Source: SAR324 cluster bacterium
GTDB lineage: Bacteria; SAR324; NAC60-12
Assembly: GCA_015232315.1 (NCBI GenBank)
Contig: JADFZZ010000018.1
Coordinates: forward strand, 27,457-91,456
Length of the DNA: 64,000 nucleotides
Direction: 5' to 3'
The notes below the pieces were generated by a model. The model worked only from the letters and a program-made list of their open reading frames with translations, had not been told where the DNA came from and made no database searches. The translations under genes and the position numbers were made by a program. How positions within the stretch are numbered: the stretch's first letter is position 1; each line of letters opens with the position of its first letter. Positions 27,747 to 37,614 of this stretch are shown here, in pieces.

Positions 27747-27899
27747 GGCACCTTTCAAAAGTAGTTGACACTTTGCTGTCGTTCCCGCGCAGGCGGGAAT
27801 CCAGTCCATCTCCAGGGCAACGGACTGGATACCTGCCTTCGCAGGTATGACATTGAAGGGCAAACTGTAAACTAAAATTCAGTCTTTTTGAAAGGTGCC
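27747..27899. mobile_element. Miniature inverted-repeat element, GGCACC family, copy 2
   Basis: A 153-bp element with ends GGCACCTTTCAAAA and the complement TTTTGAAAGGTGCC, flanked by the exact octamer ATAATTTG on both sides (27739-27746 and 27900-27907). The interior has GTAGTTGACA near the left end, AAACTGTAAACTAAAATTC near the right, and a nested palindromic repeat (27778-27851). Non-coding. It is the best preserved copy in the window. Confidence 0.8.
27778..27851. repeat. Palindromic REP-like repeat nested in MITE
   Basis: Runs from GTCGTTCCCGCGCAGG to CAGGTATGAC, with GGGAATCCAGTCC opposed by GGACTGGAT. Repeats of this NTCNTTCCCGC…GAATGAC kind are widespread in proteobacteria. Related blocks lie at 11512-11563 and 58845-58912. 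Confidence 0.6.
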
Positions 27900-27907
27900 A
27901 TAATTTG

Positions 27908-28203
27908 CATAGGTTTTCATATAGAAACCAATCCTGCCTGTGTTTCAAGCAACCCAAACCTGATCTGGAGTCCGTTATAATCAGAACATGTTGGGTACAT
28001 CAAAGAGGGCAAACTCGATTGATTCCGTTCATTACTCAGGCATTAACAGCTCATTTTGGATCAAAATACTATCCTTCATTGATTCCTCAAAACGATGATA
28101 TTGCCATAAAAATGGCCTCATAGTTTTCACCCCCTTGAACGGTTACAAAATACTGGCCAAACGATGACTGTGACCAATCACAGGATACTTAAAGGGAGAA
28201 ATT
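27908..28203. other. Intergenic remnant region
   Basis: A short plus-strand frame (27905-28123) has no family resemblance and starts inside the MITE target duplication. I see no gene here. Confidence 0.4.
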
Positions 28204-29421
28204 CTAAAATCCCAGTTCCGCAAGGAGTGAGTCCACATCATTTTGTGAACTTTTCTGGGTTTCGCTTTCATCGGGTCCATGAAGTTTGATTTTTTCATTT
28301 TCAGAACCAATATCAATTCTGGTAAGTATGCCATCTTTATCATTACTGTCCTGTTCGCCCATTCTCGAAGTGTAGGTCTGGATCAGTTTGAGTAAACGCA
28401 ACTCCAGTTTTTCCATGAAATCAATGATTTTTTTCAGAGTTTGGCCAGTCAGATCCTGGAATCCCTGGTTGGACATGATGGCAATGTATGAATTTTCATC
28501 TTCATGCAATACCCCCAGGAGTGCTTCAATTTTACAGTGGAGTTTTTCTTTGATCATCAGTTTGAGTTCACCCATTTCCTTGCTGGTCTGTGGATGTTTG
28601 GTGTGAACCGCATCAAGTTTTTTATACAGCAATTCGCAGGACTCTGACATTTCCCTGGCAAGCTCAATATTTTCCTCGCATTGCTGCAATAGCTTTTCCA
28701 GAAAATCCAGATTGTCATTGGTGGCATCTTCAAGACGTTTGATGACAGAATACAGTTTTTGCACAGCATCCGGCATTTCATCGGTTGCATGCTGGATTTC
28801 AGACGGATCAATATTGTGAGACAGTTCCTGAAGTGAATTATAGATCTCACGGGTTACCTTACCGATCTCTTCAAGAAGCAGATAACTTTCCTGGGATGAT
28901 GTCAGAACATTGAGTTGATTGAGTTCGATACGAATGTCATCCTGGTCCTGACGAATGATGGCTTTGAACAAGGAACCAATGACCTGGAGGATATGAACCA
29001 GTTTTTGCTGGTCTTCGCTTGCAGGAAGATGCCGGGTCAGATAAGAAACCTGTTCCACCAGTCTCAGCAGGGATGATTCAATATTTTTAATCTGGCTGGA
29101 AAGGTCGGTAATGAACTGATACGCCTCTGCTGATTCTGTTTTGCGTTCAGGAATTTCAAAGGTCAGTTCGTCTTTTTTCAGTCTTCCCAATGTCAGTTGA
29201 ATCAACGCACTGATCATATCCACAATTTCCATGCGGACTTTGGTTTTGATCAGAGCATGATGCTGGTCTTTCAAAAAATCGACAATCTGTTTGTCATCGG
29301 TGAATGAACTGAGGGGCAGGTCTTCCAGAAATTTCCAGTAGTCCAACAGCCACTGTTTGAACAGGTTGTAATCAGACAATAACTGTTGTTTGGAAATGGT
29401 AATTTTATATTTTCGGATCAT
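28204..29421 (-). CDS. CheZ-like CheY-P phosphatase with long N-terminal extension
   Basis: A 405-residue helical protein. Its C-terminal half carries the CheZ signature QDLTGQ, with the phosphatase pair Asp323 and Gln327 spaced as in E. coli CheZ (Asp143/Gln147). It ends in DVDSLLAELGF, which matches the C-terminal CheY-binding peptide of CheZ. The N-terminal ~200 residues, also helical, are not recognisable and roughly double the usual length. Expected to dephosphorylate CheY-P or a CheY-like regulator. No chemotaxis or flagellar genes are nearby; the next gene upstream is gyrA, same strand. Confidence 0.8.
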   Translation of the reverse strand: MIRKYKITISKQQLLSDYNLFKQWLLDYWKFLEDLPLSSFTDDKQIVDFLKDQHHALIKTKVRMEIVDMISALIQLTLGRLKKDELTFEIPERKTESAEAYQFITDLSSQIKNIESSLLRLVEQVSYLTRHLPASEDQQKLVHILQVIGSLFKAIIRQDQDDIRIELNQLNVLTSSQESYLLLEEIGKVTREIYNSLQELSHNIDPSEIQHATDEMPDAVQKLYSVIKRLEDATNDNLDFLEKLLQQCEENIELAREMSESCELLYKKLDAVHTKHPQTSKEMGELKLMIKEKLHCKIEALLGVLHEDENSYIAIMSNQGFQDLTGQTLKKIIDFMEKLELRLLKLIQTYTSRMGEQDSNDKDGILTRIDIGSENEKIKLHGPDESETQKSSQNDVDSLLAELGF

Positions 29422-29589
29422 GAACTGCTCCGGAAGAACAAAATGTTGAACGATTATTCAGAATCACCGGGATGTGATTATCTGTTCCCTATAAGACGGC
29501 CCTGAATTTTTCAAGTGAATCTTGACTGAAGCGATGACAGCGCCAATGAACAGCATTCATGGTTTCTCTCCAGTCAAAAGATTGGCCTT

Positions 29590-32160
29590 CTATTCGTCCA
29601 GTTCGTCACTGTCTGGACCGGATTCGTCGATAAATTCCTCATCCATCTCATCCGTTTCCTGTTCCAGATCATCTTCAGAGTCAACCTCAATCTCCTGATC
29701 AAGGAGCACTTCCGCCGTTTCAACATCCGCGTCAACTTCTTCCGGATCCATCACTGGCGCGATAGCAATCACAAATTCATCTTTTGCCATTCTGATGAGT
29801 CTGGATCCCCGAGTGACTCTGCCAACGGTAGACGGAATATTGGCAACTGGAATCAGAATGAGTTTTCCCCCCTGAGTGATGATGAATAATTGATAATGAT
29901 CCATCACTTCCATTGTTCCAACCACCTGTCCGGTACTTTCATCCGATTTAATATTTTTTACGCCGCGATTTCCTCTGTGTTTGGAAAGGGTGTAAGAGTC
30001 AATGGGGGTTTTTTTGCCAAAACCATTTGCTGTCACAGTGAGCAACTGGCCTTCTCCGGTCAAGGCGATGGCTGAAACCACCTGGTCATCACCCCGCATT
30101 CTGATACCAATCACACCACGGGCTGCTCTTCCCATCGGTCTGATTTCATCTTCATGAACCCTGAGTCCCATGCCATTCCGTGTGGCAAAAAATAGCTCTG
30201 AATTGCCATCGGTCAGTTGTGCCGAGATCAAGGCATCCCCCTCATCCAGGGTAATTCCCCTGATGCCACTCACACGGATCCGGTCACAATCCAGTAAATG
30301 AATTTTTTTGCAAATTCCTTTTGCTGTACACATCAGAATGTATTTGCCTTCAGAATTTTGAGGAATCCGAAGATAGGTGCATATTTTTTCATCTGGACGT
30401 AACGGTAAAATATTGATGATCGCTTTTCCCCGTGTATTGGGTCCACCGGATGGCAGTTGAAACACCTTTTTGGAGAAAACCTGACCCATATTGGTGAAGA
30501 TCAGCAGGTAATCGTGGGTGGATGCCACAATCATTTTTTCTACAAAATCCTCATCCTTGGTATTCATGCCCTGCCGCCCCTTGCCGCCTCTTCGCTGCAA
30601 CCGGTATTCACTGACAGGACTGCACTTGATATACCCGCTGTGAGAAATTGTGACCACCATGTCTTCTTCATTGATCAGTTCCTCAATCGCGATTGAACTG
30701 TCTCCTTCAATGATTTCAGTTCGTCGGGGATCGTTGTATTTTTCAAGAATTTCCTGACATTCCTTGCGGATGATGTCCAAAACAAGATGGTCATCAGACA
30801 AAATGTTTTTGTAATTGGCGATAGCGGCCATGGTTTCATCATAATCCCCCCTAATCTTGTCTCGTTCAAGACCTGTCAGTCGTTGCAGACGCATTTCCAG
30901 AATCGCATGGCTCTGTTCCTTGCTCAGTTGATATTTTTCCATCAACAGAGTTTGCGCGATGGGGCCGCTTTGGGCACCACGAATAATTTCAATCACATCA
31001 TCAAGATGATCCAGAGCGATTGTGAGTCCCTGAAGAATGTGGGCCTTGGCTTCCGCCTGTCTCAATTCAAAACGCGTTCGACGGGTGACAACCACCATCC
31101 GGTGTTCGACAAAATACTGAAGCACTTTTTTGAGGGGCAGGATTTTTGGCTGACGTTCCACAATCGCCAGCATGATGACACCAAAGGAAGATTGAAGTGC
31201 AGTGTGTTTGTAAAGATTACTCAGCACAACATTGGCATTTTCATTCCGTTTGATCTGAATATAGATCCGCATTCCCTTGCGGTCTGATTCATCCCGCATG
31301 TCTGAAATGCCTTCAATTTTCTTGTCACGTACCAGTTCAGCGATTTTTTCAACCAGATTTGCCTTGTTCACCATGAAGGGCAGTTCGGTGATAATAATGG
31401 CTTCCCGATCATTTTTTTCGGTTTCAATGTGCGATTTTGCCCGAACTTTGAGGATACCCCGTCCGGTGGTATAGGCATCAAAGATTCCTTTTCGTCCAAT
31501 GATGGTGCCTCCGGTTGGAAAATCCGGTCCCGGTATAAACTGCATCAGATCAGCGACTGTCGCATCCCGATGATCAATGTAATACAACAGGGCATTCATG
31601 ATTTCGCCCAGATTGTGAGGCGGAATGTTACTGGCCATTCCCACGGCAATCCCTGTGGAACCGTTGATCAGCAGATTGGGAATGCGGGTGGGCAACACCG
31701 AAGGTTCAGACAGGGAGTCATCATAGTTCGGTGTGAAATCAACCGTATCTTTCTCAAGATCAACGAGCAGTTCATGTGCCAGTTTTTTCATACGGATTTC
31801 GGTATAACGCATGGCGGCCGGTGAATCGCCATCAATCGAACCAAAGTTTCCCTGGCCATCGACAAGTTGATATCTCAAGGAAAAATCCTGAGACATGCGA
31901 ACGATGGTGTCATACACGGCCGCATCACCATGAGGATGGTATTTACCAATCACATCCCCCACCACTCTGGCTGATTTCCGATAGGGTTTGTTGTAGTCAT
32001 TTCCCTGATCATGCATGGCAAAGAGGACTCTGCGGTGGACAGGTTTCAAACCATCACGAACGTCCGGCAAGGCACGTCCCACAATCACACTCATCGCATA
32101 TTCCAGATAGGAAGTGCGCATTTCATCCACGATATTTTGATTATAAATCTGCTCTGCCAT
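29590..32160 (-). CDS. gyrA: DNA gyrase subunit A
   Basis: An 856-residue subunit of the type II topoisomerase that introduces negative supercoils. The winged-helix domain has the active-site Tyr119 ([10 protein letters not shown]) and the GyrA box QRRGGKG heads a six-bladed beta-pinwheel C-terminal domain. The last ~70 residues are a very acidic Asp/Glu tail. At the quinolone-determining region Ala80 replaces the E. coli Ser83 equivalent, while Asp84 (Asp87) is kept. AGGAAC lies ahead of ATG 32160. Confidence 0.97.
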   Translation of the reverse strand: MAEQIYNQNIVDEMRTSYLEYAMSVIVGRALPDVRDGLKPVHRRVLFAMHDQGNDYNKPYRKSARVVGDVIGKYHPHGDAAVYDTIVRMSQDFSLRYQLVDGQGNFGSIDGDSPAAMRYTEIRMKKLAHELLVDLEKDTVDFTPNYDDSLSEPSVLPTRIPNLLINGSTGIAVGMASNIPPHNLGEIMNALLYYIDHRDATVADLMQFIPGPDFPTGGTIIGRKGIFDAYTTGRGILKVRAKSHIETEKNDREAIIITELPFMVNKANLVEKIAELVRDKKIEGISDMRDESDRKGMRIYIQIKRNENANVVLSNLYKHTALQSSFGVIMLAIVERQPKILPLKKVLQYFVEHRMVVVTRRTRFELRQAEAKAHILQGLTIALDHLDDVIEIIRGAQSGPIAQTLLMEKYQLSKEQSHAILEMRLQRLTGLERDKIRGDYDETMAAIANYKNILSDDHLVLDIIRKECQEILEKYNDPRRTEIIEGDSSIAIEELINEEDMVVTISHSGYIKCSPVSEYRLQRRGGKGRQGMNTKDEDFVEKMIVASTHDYLLIFTNMGQVFSKKVFQLPSGGPNTRGKAIINILPLRPDEKICTYLRIPQNSEGKYILMCTAKGICKKIHLLDCDRIRVSGIRGITLDEGDALISAQLTDGNSELFFATRNGMGLRVHEDEIRPMGRAARGVIGIRMRGDDQVVSAIALTGEGQLLTVTANGFGKKTPIDSYTLSKHRGNRGVKNIKSDESTGQVVGTMEVMDHYQLFIITQGGKLILIPVANIPSTVGRVTRGSRLIRMAKDEFVIAIAPVMDPEEVDADVETAEVLLDQEIEVDSEDDLEQETDEMDEEFIDESGPDSDELDE

Positions 32161-32291
32161 TGATGTTCCTGATTGGGAAAAAGTTATTGTTATGAATCAG
32201 TCCATTGAAAAAATGGGGATTTGGAGGTGAGCCAATCCACTGTCCGGAATGGTTCCGGTGCGGCTTAATCCATGCCGCACTTTTCCATGAG

Positions 32292-33068
32292 TTAAAGTTT
32301 GATCACTTCATAGTCATGGTTTCGTTTATGGAGAATTGTAATTTTATTGATGACATCGCCCTTTTGGATAGCATTCACTACATCCAATCCCTCCTTAACT
32401 TTGCCAAACACCGTATGTTTTCCATCAAGATGAGGTGTTGAAACATGCGTGATGAAGAATTGACTGCCATTGGTTCCGGGACCTGCGTTTGCCATGGAAA
32501 GGATTCCGGGACTGTCATGTTTTTTAGAGGAAATTTCATCGGCAAAGCGATACCCCGGACCACCAGTGCCCGTTCCAGTAGGGCATCCTCCCTGGATCAT
32601 GAAGCCGGGAATGACTCGATGGAAATTCAGTCCGTCATAATAGCCCTGTTCGATCAGCGAAATAAAATTCGCGACCGTATTGGGGGCGTCATCTTCATAC
32701 AATTCGAGATGAATCACACCCCGGGTTGTATCTAATTCAACCTCGGGTAAGGCCAGATCTTCTTCAGGTTCATAATCAAGATCCTCATCGTCAGCACTAT
32801 CTTGAGGCAACATGGAGGGAAGATCGCCCAGCCCCAGTGATGCCAGATCAAAATTGGAAAAAGGTGAAGATGTTTCCGCGTCAACCCAGCGCCCGTTTTC
32901 AAACATGAACAATTTTCCCACGCCACGGAAGGGATTATAAATTTTGACAAAAGATTCATCATCTTCGCCTTCCAGAGTAATTTCCTTATCGGTTTCTTCA
33001 ATAATTTTTCCGGCGTATTTGACCTGAAGTTCCTTTGAAAAAATGATGCGTTTGTCTTCCACTTTCAT
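32292..33068 (-). CDS. Cyclophilin-type peptidyl-prolyl isomerase
   Basis: 258 residues. The C-terminal ~160 form a cyclophilin domain ([34 protein letters not shown]) that catalyses cis–trans isomerisation of prolyl bonds. The N-terminal ~95 residues are an unrecognised acidic domain. No signal peptide, so a cytoplasmic folding helper. Lies upstream of gyrA on the same strand; a GTGCGGC/GCCGCAC hairpin (32260-32282) stands between them without a T-run in the gene direction. Confidence 0.92.
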   Translation of the reverse strand: MKVEDKRIIFSKELQVKYAGKIIEETDKEITLEGEDDESFVKIYNPFRGVGKLFMFENGRWVDAETSSPFSNFDLASLGLGDLPSMLPQDSADDEDLDYEPEEDLALPEVELDTTRGVIHLELYEDDAPNTVANFISLIEQGYYDGLNFHRVIPGFMIQGGCPTGTGTGGPGYRFADEISSKKHDSPGILSMANAGPGTNGSQFFITHVSTPHLDGKHTVFGKVKEGLDVVNAIQKGDVINKITILHKRNHDYEVIKL

Positions 33069-33094
33069 AGATGATCTCTTTGTTTAATTAAGGT

Positions 33095-33134
33095 TAAAGA
33101 AAAACAGTCCATTTTCCTGAAGAGAATGGACTGT
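33095..33134 (-). terminator. Rho-independent terminator of the large hydrolase gene
   Basis: On the minus strand, a ten-base stem ACAGTCCATT/AATGGACTGT with an 11-base loop is followed by TTTTTCTTT. It lies 33 bases past the stop at 33167. Confidence 0.85.
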
Positions 33135-33166
33135 CAGAGGGCAATGAGGAAGTCATAACAGACTGG

Positions 33167-35713
33167 CTAATTGGAATCTGATAGATTGGATTTTTGGTGG
33201 GATGTCATTCGTTTGGCTATTTCCATATAAGGTTTCATGGCTTCATGAAGTTTGGTTTCAGACGTTAAGCGCAACTCAAGGATGCGTTGACGTGCTTCTT
33301 CCCAATAGATTCTGTAGGCATCACGCCGGAGAGACTGCGGCCATTGTTGGCAATAGGTCCCACCTTTTTCAATGAAAAGTTCATCACCTGTATGAAAAAA
33401 AGCTCGCACAGCATGCAACGCCACCGAACGTTGGTGATGACCAGCGCAATGATCCAGAAATTTTTCAAAATGTTCAATGAATTTTTTATGTTTTTCAGGC
33501 AAACCATTCCGGCTTAAATCATACAGGCCCGAGCTAAGGTCTATCAAGGACCGGAGACATTCAGGCGGAGGCATCGTTTCCATCTGGTCAAGTACCTCAA
33601 GAATGTCCTTCATGGTGTCTTCAGGGCCTGGCTTGAAAGATAAAATCGTCATGACACAATTATACAGCACATTGTATTTAGCGTCCTCGTCCACCTCAAT
33701 TTTCCGGGTATCCCGGACCATGAAATTTCGAAATTTATCATCAATCCGTGATTTGGGTTCAAAATTACAGATGATCTTGAGGAGAATACGTGTGATCGCT
33801 CTGCTTTCCGACCAGAACAGGTGGGTATCAATATACCGGATTTTTTTTGCGAAATCACGCTCTGCGATGAAGCGAATTTCTTCATCCTGTTCTCGTTGGA
33901 TGAACAGCATTTGCGCGTCGATTGCTGTTTCTATGACGGATAACGGTGTTGCCGGATAATTTTCAACGGCACGGATAAAAGTAGCGATCAACTGTTTTTC
34001 AGTTGTCAAACTCCCCATATGCCGTCCGGAATGCTGAGTGACACCGATCGCGCTGGATAAACCGTGTTCCTGAATAAATTTTTCAACGGCTGTCGATGTT
34101 TCTTCCGCATTGCCCGGTTCATGGGGAATCCTGTCGATTCTTAATTTGTAACGATGAGGCCAGCGGTTCCAGTGTTGAAAAAACGATCTGGGGGGCGACA
34201 GAACATCATCAGTGGTCTGAATAACCATCACAGGAATCGCTGGAGAAACTCTGTATAAATTGGCTGTATAATTGATACCGATACGATCCTTGATGATTGT
34301 TTGCTGGTCATCCATGTCACTGACTTCAATCAATGGCGCAGCAAATTCGTCGTAATTATAGGATGTCACCCCATCCACATTGCTTTTCACCAGTTTGGCA
34401 AAATGGTGTGTGACCATTCGGGGTGGATTGGTCACACCTTTAGCCACAAGGGCCTTCAGATGTTTATGATTCAGGGTGATGGGATTGATCTGGGCATCAA
34501 TCAATCGCTGAAGGATTTTGCTGAATTCCAGGGGGGGGAGTTTCTGGAGTTTTTTCAGGAAGTCCTGTCCATTGAAACTGAGCAACTTGTCAAACATTGG
34601 AATTTTGAAAACGACATGCAGAAATTCGGTGACAGGCATTGCCCCATCGTAACCAATTAAATCAAACAAATATTCACCAAATTTCGCGACACTGTCAGGA
34701 ATAAAAAAATCCTTGCTGAAGTGAACCGGTGAACTGAGGATCAGTAAGGCCTTGACGGAAGTGATGAGCCGCGGTCGTCTGACCGCATCAAGAATGGTTT
34801 TAAAAATAGAAATCATGCCACCCATGCTGTGTCCTCCCAGGATAATCTGGGGTTTGCCCGTGCGTTCACGGACAAAATCAATCATGGTAGTGCACAAGTA
34901 TTCTGTATACACATCAATGTTTGCATGGTTGTCTTTGCGTTCATGATCCAGAATAAAAACCCGACTGCCTTCACGGACCAGGTAGTAGTCCAGACTGTGA
35001 TTGCCTTCAAAATGAAAGGAATAATAATTGGAGCAGAAACCCGGAATCAAACATATCGGTGTGGGCTTCGTCTGTTTTCTGGGAACAATTTCCCATATTT
35101 TGACATAATTCCCATGGAATCTGAAAATTTTATGGATGTAGATATTTTTGATATAAAAGGGAATTGGATGGCCATCCGGATGCGTTTTGTGAATTTCTGT
35201 GGTTTCAATGACATTGAATTTGTACGATGTTGGAACATGACGGTCATTGTATAAAATTCTTGAACGGGGTAAATCCTCCGTTAAAAACTCCACCGTTTTA
35301 TGATCAATCTGTTTTTTGAGCTGTGCTTCAACTTCGTTGTAATTGGTAGACAACCCCAAAATATGTAAAACATCCAGAAAATCAGTCATGTTTTTTAAAT
35401 AGAACATGTCTTTTTCCTGCACCAGGAACGCTCTTTTCCGGAGATTATTGGCGCGTTCGTGGAGGGACATGAAATACTGGTTGTGCAGGTGTTTATAAAT
35501 CCTGTCAAAAATATACTGAGGGTGTTTGAGTTCCACTTCAGAAATCACTTCAGCCAGATTTTTACCGCCTTTCGCAGGACATCGCCTGAGTAATTGATAA
35601 ATTCTGTTGCACAGTGCCCTGATCATCATTTCTCTGGATTTCAGTGAACCTGATAGTTCAGTAGTAGATACAGAGATCAGGCTTTCTTTATCAATTGTTG
35701 TGATCGCATTCAT
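33167..35713 (-). CDS. Large alpha/beta-hydrolase protein
   Basis: An 848-residue protein without signal peptide. A central alpha/beta-hydrolase domain (~210-570) has an oxyanion-type LIPGFCSNYY motif and a nucleophile elbow GGHSMGG (Ser296); the lipase/PHA-depolymerase-like context (YLVREGSRVFILDHERKDNHAN) suggests an ester substrate. The N-terminal ~200 and C-terminal ~270 residues are helical and unrecognised. AAGGATAATT precedes ATG 35713. The exact reaction is unknown. Confidence 0.85.
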   Translation of the reverse strand: MNAITTIDKESLISVSTTELSGSLKSREMMIRALCNRIYQLLRRCPAKGGKNLAEVISEVELKHPQYIFDRIYKHLHNQYFMSLHERANNLRKRAFLVQEKDMFYLKNMTDFLDVLHILGLSTNYNEVEAQLKKQIDHKTVEFLTEDLPRSRILYNDRHVPTSYKFNVIETTEIHKTHPDGHPIPFYIKNIYIHKIFRFHGNYVKIWEIVPRKQTKPTPICLIPGFCSNYYSFHFEGNHSLDYYLVREGSRVFILDHERKDNHANIDVYTEYLCTTMIDFVRERTGKPQIILGGHSMGGMISIFKTILDAVRRPRLITSVKALLILSSPVHFSKDFFIPDSVAKFGEYLFDLIGYDGAMPVTEFLHVVFKIPMFDKLLSFNGQDFLKKLQKLPPLEFSKILQRLIDAQINPITLNHKHLKALVAKGVTNPPRMVTHHFAKLVKSNVDGVTSYNYDEFAAPLIEVSDMDDQQTIIKDRIGINYTANLYRVSPAIPVMVIQTTDDVLSPPRSFFQHWNRWPHRYKLRIDRIPHEPGNAEETSTAVEKFIQEHGLSSAIGVTQHSGRHMGSLTTEKQLIATFIRAVENYPATPLSVIETAIDAQMLFIQREQDEEIRFIAERDFAKKIRYIDTHLFWSESRAITRILLKIICNFEPKSRIDDKFRNFMVRDTRKIEVDEDAKYNVLYNCVMTILSFKPGPEDTMKDILEVLDQMETMPPPECLRSLIDLSSGLYDLSRNGLPEKHKKFIEHFEKFLDHCAGHHQRSVALHAVRAFFHTGDELFIEKGGTYCQQWPQSLRRDAYRIYWEEARQRILELRLTSETKLHEAMKPYMEIAKRMTSHQKSNLSDSN

Positions 35714-35766
35714 AATTATCCTTGATACAGAATGAACGTTTCCGGATGGAGACTGAAATCAGGTTG

Positions 35767-36027
35767 TTATGCGGATGGAACAGAAGTCTTTATGTGATCA
35801 ACAGCATGTAATGGCGCATGGTCCCCTTTAAGCAGGTGATCTATGGCCGAATAAACCAACCGTTGCCGGTTCAACAGATTTTTTCCGTTAAACGCAGGCG
35901 ATTCAATATCAATGCTGACATGGTTTCCATTGGAGGTGACATGAACTGTTGACTCAGGAATGGATTGTTCCAGCGTTTCCTTCACAATGATATCCAATGA
36001 TTTACTACTCCAATGTAGATGTTCCAT
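35767..36027 (-). CDS. BolA family protein
   Basis: An 86-residue BolA/IbaG-like protein with the helix-turn-helix-like core SPAFNGKNLLNRQRLVYSAI. BolA proteins work with monothiol glutaredoxins in Fe–S cluster handling. ATG 36027 has GAAGGAATC upstream; the frame continues to 36069 but that would overlap iscA. Its place after fdx and iscA supports an Fe–S role. Confidence 0.88.
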   Translation of the reverse strand: MEHLHWSSKSLDIIVKETLEQSIPESTVHVTSNGNHVSIDIESPAFNGKNLLNRQRLVYSAIDHLLKGDHAPLHAVDHIKTSVPSA

Positions 36028-36059
36028 AGCGATTCCTTCAATGAGAAACAAGTGTAAAT

Positions 36060-36431
36060 TTACAACCACTGTGGTTTGAAACCATCATCAGTCTGTTCAG
36101 GTTGATCAAGCATGAAAGAGGTTTTGCAACCACAGGAACCTTTGGCTTTGGGATTATTGAATTTCAGACCACGGTCCGTCAGACCATAACCCCAATCAAT
36201 TTCAGTGCCATCCACATAAAGGTGGCTTTTTTTGTCTACAAGGATTCCAATTCCCTGTGATTCAAACTCGAGATCAAATTTACTTTTCTTGGAATCAAAA
36301 TCCAGTGTGTAGGTGAACCCCGCACAGCCTCCGCCTTTCACACCAACCCGAAGTTTGACCTCATGCTCCACATTTTGCTCCTGCATGATTTTCTGGAGTT
36401 CTTTTGCTGCGTTTTCTGTGAGTTTAACCAT
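36060..36431 (-). CDS. iscA: A-type iron–sulfur carrier (IscA/ErpA)
   Basis: A 123-residue HesB/IscA protein with the three conserved cysteines (Cys36 in GGGCAGF; Cys100 and Cys102 in GSCGCKTSF). It receives Fe–S clusters and hands them to apo-enzymes. Length and motif spacing match E. coli IscA; ErpA is the alternative name. It follows fdx by nine bases with AAGGAATTT before ATG. No IscS, IscU or HscAB gene is in this part. Confidence 0.93.
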   Translation of the reverse strand: MVKLTENAAKELQKIMQEQNVEHEVKLRVGVKGGGCAGFTYTLDFDSKKSKFDLEFESQGIGILVDKKSHLYVDGTEIDWGYGLTDRGLKFNNPKAKGSCGCKTSFMLDQPEQTDDGFKPQWL

Positions 36432-36439
36432 AAATTCCT

Positions 36440-36850
36440 TTAATGAGGCGTTTCACTGACAAGATTACGGTTCCAACCCGGTATTTCAATTACAATATCC
36501 TGAGAACCATCAGGAATGCACTGACAGGCCAGACGCGAGTCTCTGCGAAGTCCCGGAGCCATATCGAGCATATCTTCTTCATCCTCCGTCGGAGTATTGC
36601 AACTGTCCAGGCCTTGTTTCACAAAAACATGACAGGTTGAGCATGCGCAAACTCCACCGCATGAATGATCTATCATGATACCGTTGGCTTCGGCAATTGA
36701 CAGAATGGATCCTTTTTCACCAACAGGATTATGCTCCAAACCTTCCGGCGTGACTTTGATCGTGACATTGGCTGGAAGAAATGTGACCTGATAGGGGGTC
36801 GTGCTCAAGGTGGTAGATGATTTTTGCAGATAGGGATTGAAGCCTGCCAT
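36440..36850 (-). CDS. fdx: [2Fe-2S] ferredoxin, adrenodoxin/ISC type
   Basis: A 136-residue ferredoxin with the cluster pattern Cys64-x5-Cys70-x2-Cys73-x35-Cys109. The HSCGGVCACSTCHV segment and the acidic EDEEDMLD helix are typical of ISC ferredoxins. It supplies electrons for Fe–S assembly and leads the fdx-iscA-bolA operon. AAGGAGTTC precedes the start. The N-terminus is about 20 residues longer than in E. coli. Confidence 0.93.
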   Translation of the reverse strand: MAGFNPYLQKSSTTLSTTPYQVTFLPANVTIKVTPEGLEHNPVGEKGSILSIAEANGIMIDHSCGGVCACSTCHVFVKQGLDSCNTPTEDEEDMLDMAPGLRRDSRLACQCIPDGSQDIVIEIPGWNRNLVSETPH

Positions 36851-37237
36851 GAACTCCTTTTAGATCGATGAACTCAATGTTCCGGGTTGTTACTATGACT
36901 ATTTAAGGATTATACTCAAGGCAACTTAAAATTCCAGAGCAATTTGAAGAATAAACGACAGTGAACAGGAAGAAGGAGTGACATTCGTAAATGTAACTGC
37001 CTCGATCACACGAGTTATGGTCATTCCAGCTTGATTTTAAACAACCAGTTTCTATATGGACATAGGAAAGCCTCTCCGAAGAGGAAAATGGTTTTTCCCT
37101 GGTTAGATGGGCCTCCAAAGCCAATTAATGTGGGTCCCTGATAAACAAGTCGAATTCCGGCGTATTTGCGACCATGAATTCTTCTTTCATGTCCCTTAGG
37201 AACGTTGGCTACCAATTTAAGCCGATACAGTTAAGTA
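36851..37237. other. Intergenic region, possible decayed insertion sequence
   Basis: Only short minus-strand frames occur (for example 37021-37215, containing IHGRKYAGIRLVYQGPTL). These look transposase-like, but I cannot assign a family. Confidence 0.3.
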
Positions 37238-37413
37238 CCCGATCAAAAGTTTTTTAACATTACTCTGGTTCCTGACATCTCGTCGGGAACCGTTCCATAA
37301 TGCACCTCTGGTGCCCTTCCACGGTTCGTTGGCAAGCCACCGAAGGTGGGATAAGGAGGGTTCCCCACCAGAGGTAGGGAACCAGAAAAAATGTTTAAAG
37401 ATTTATGGTCGGG
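37238..37413. mobile_element. Inverted-repeat element with TA flanks
   Basis: The left (37238-37272) and right (37376-37413) ends are imperfect complements about 35 bp long: CCCGATCAAAAG…AACATTACTCTGGTTCC opposed to CCCGACCATAAA…AACATTTTTTCTGGTTCC. Both ends abut a TA dinucleotide, which would fit an IS630/Tc1-type target. The interior is a second palindrome around GGAACC. Non-coding. Confidence 0.5.
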
Positions 37414-37614
37414 TATTTATCTGATGTGACTGAACACTCACAAGGAATGCTCTTACAGAAGAAACACATGTATAAGCACATCTTGCGGGCGTTCTAAAAA
37501 TCGAAGAGCTAAGTGATTGAATACAAAAGTGTATCAGCTTACTTTGATAGAAGGCATACCATTTGCTTTATGGAACCTTTGTATCTATACGCCAACGTCA
37601 TCTCGAGAATGTTT

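Noticed and set aside
27905..28123. A 72-codon plus-strand frame after the miniature element
   Set aside because: Begins within the target duplication of the element, lacks a ribosome site and resembles nothing known.
32260..32282. GTGCGGC/GCCGCAC hairpin as a terminator between the cyclophilin gene and gyrA
   Set aside because: Stem is good but there is no T-run on the minus strand, the direction of both genes; the short TTTT lies on the plus strand where no gene ends.
37021..37215. A 64-codon minus-strand frame with a transposase-like flavour
   Set aside because: Too short and no family could be named; kept only as a possible decayed insertion sequence in the region note.
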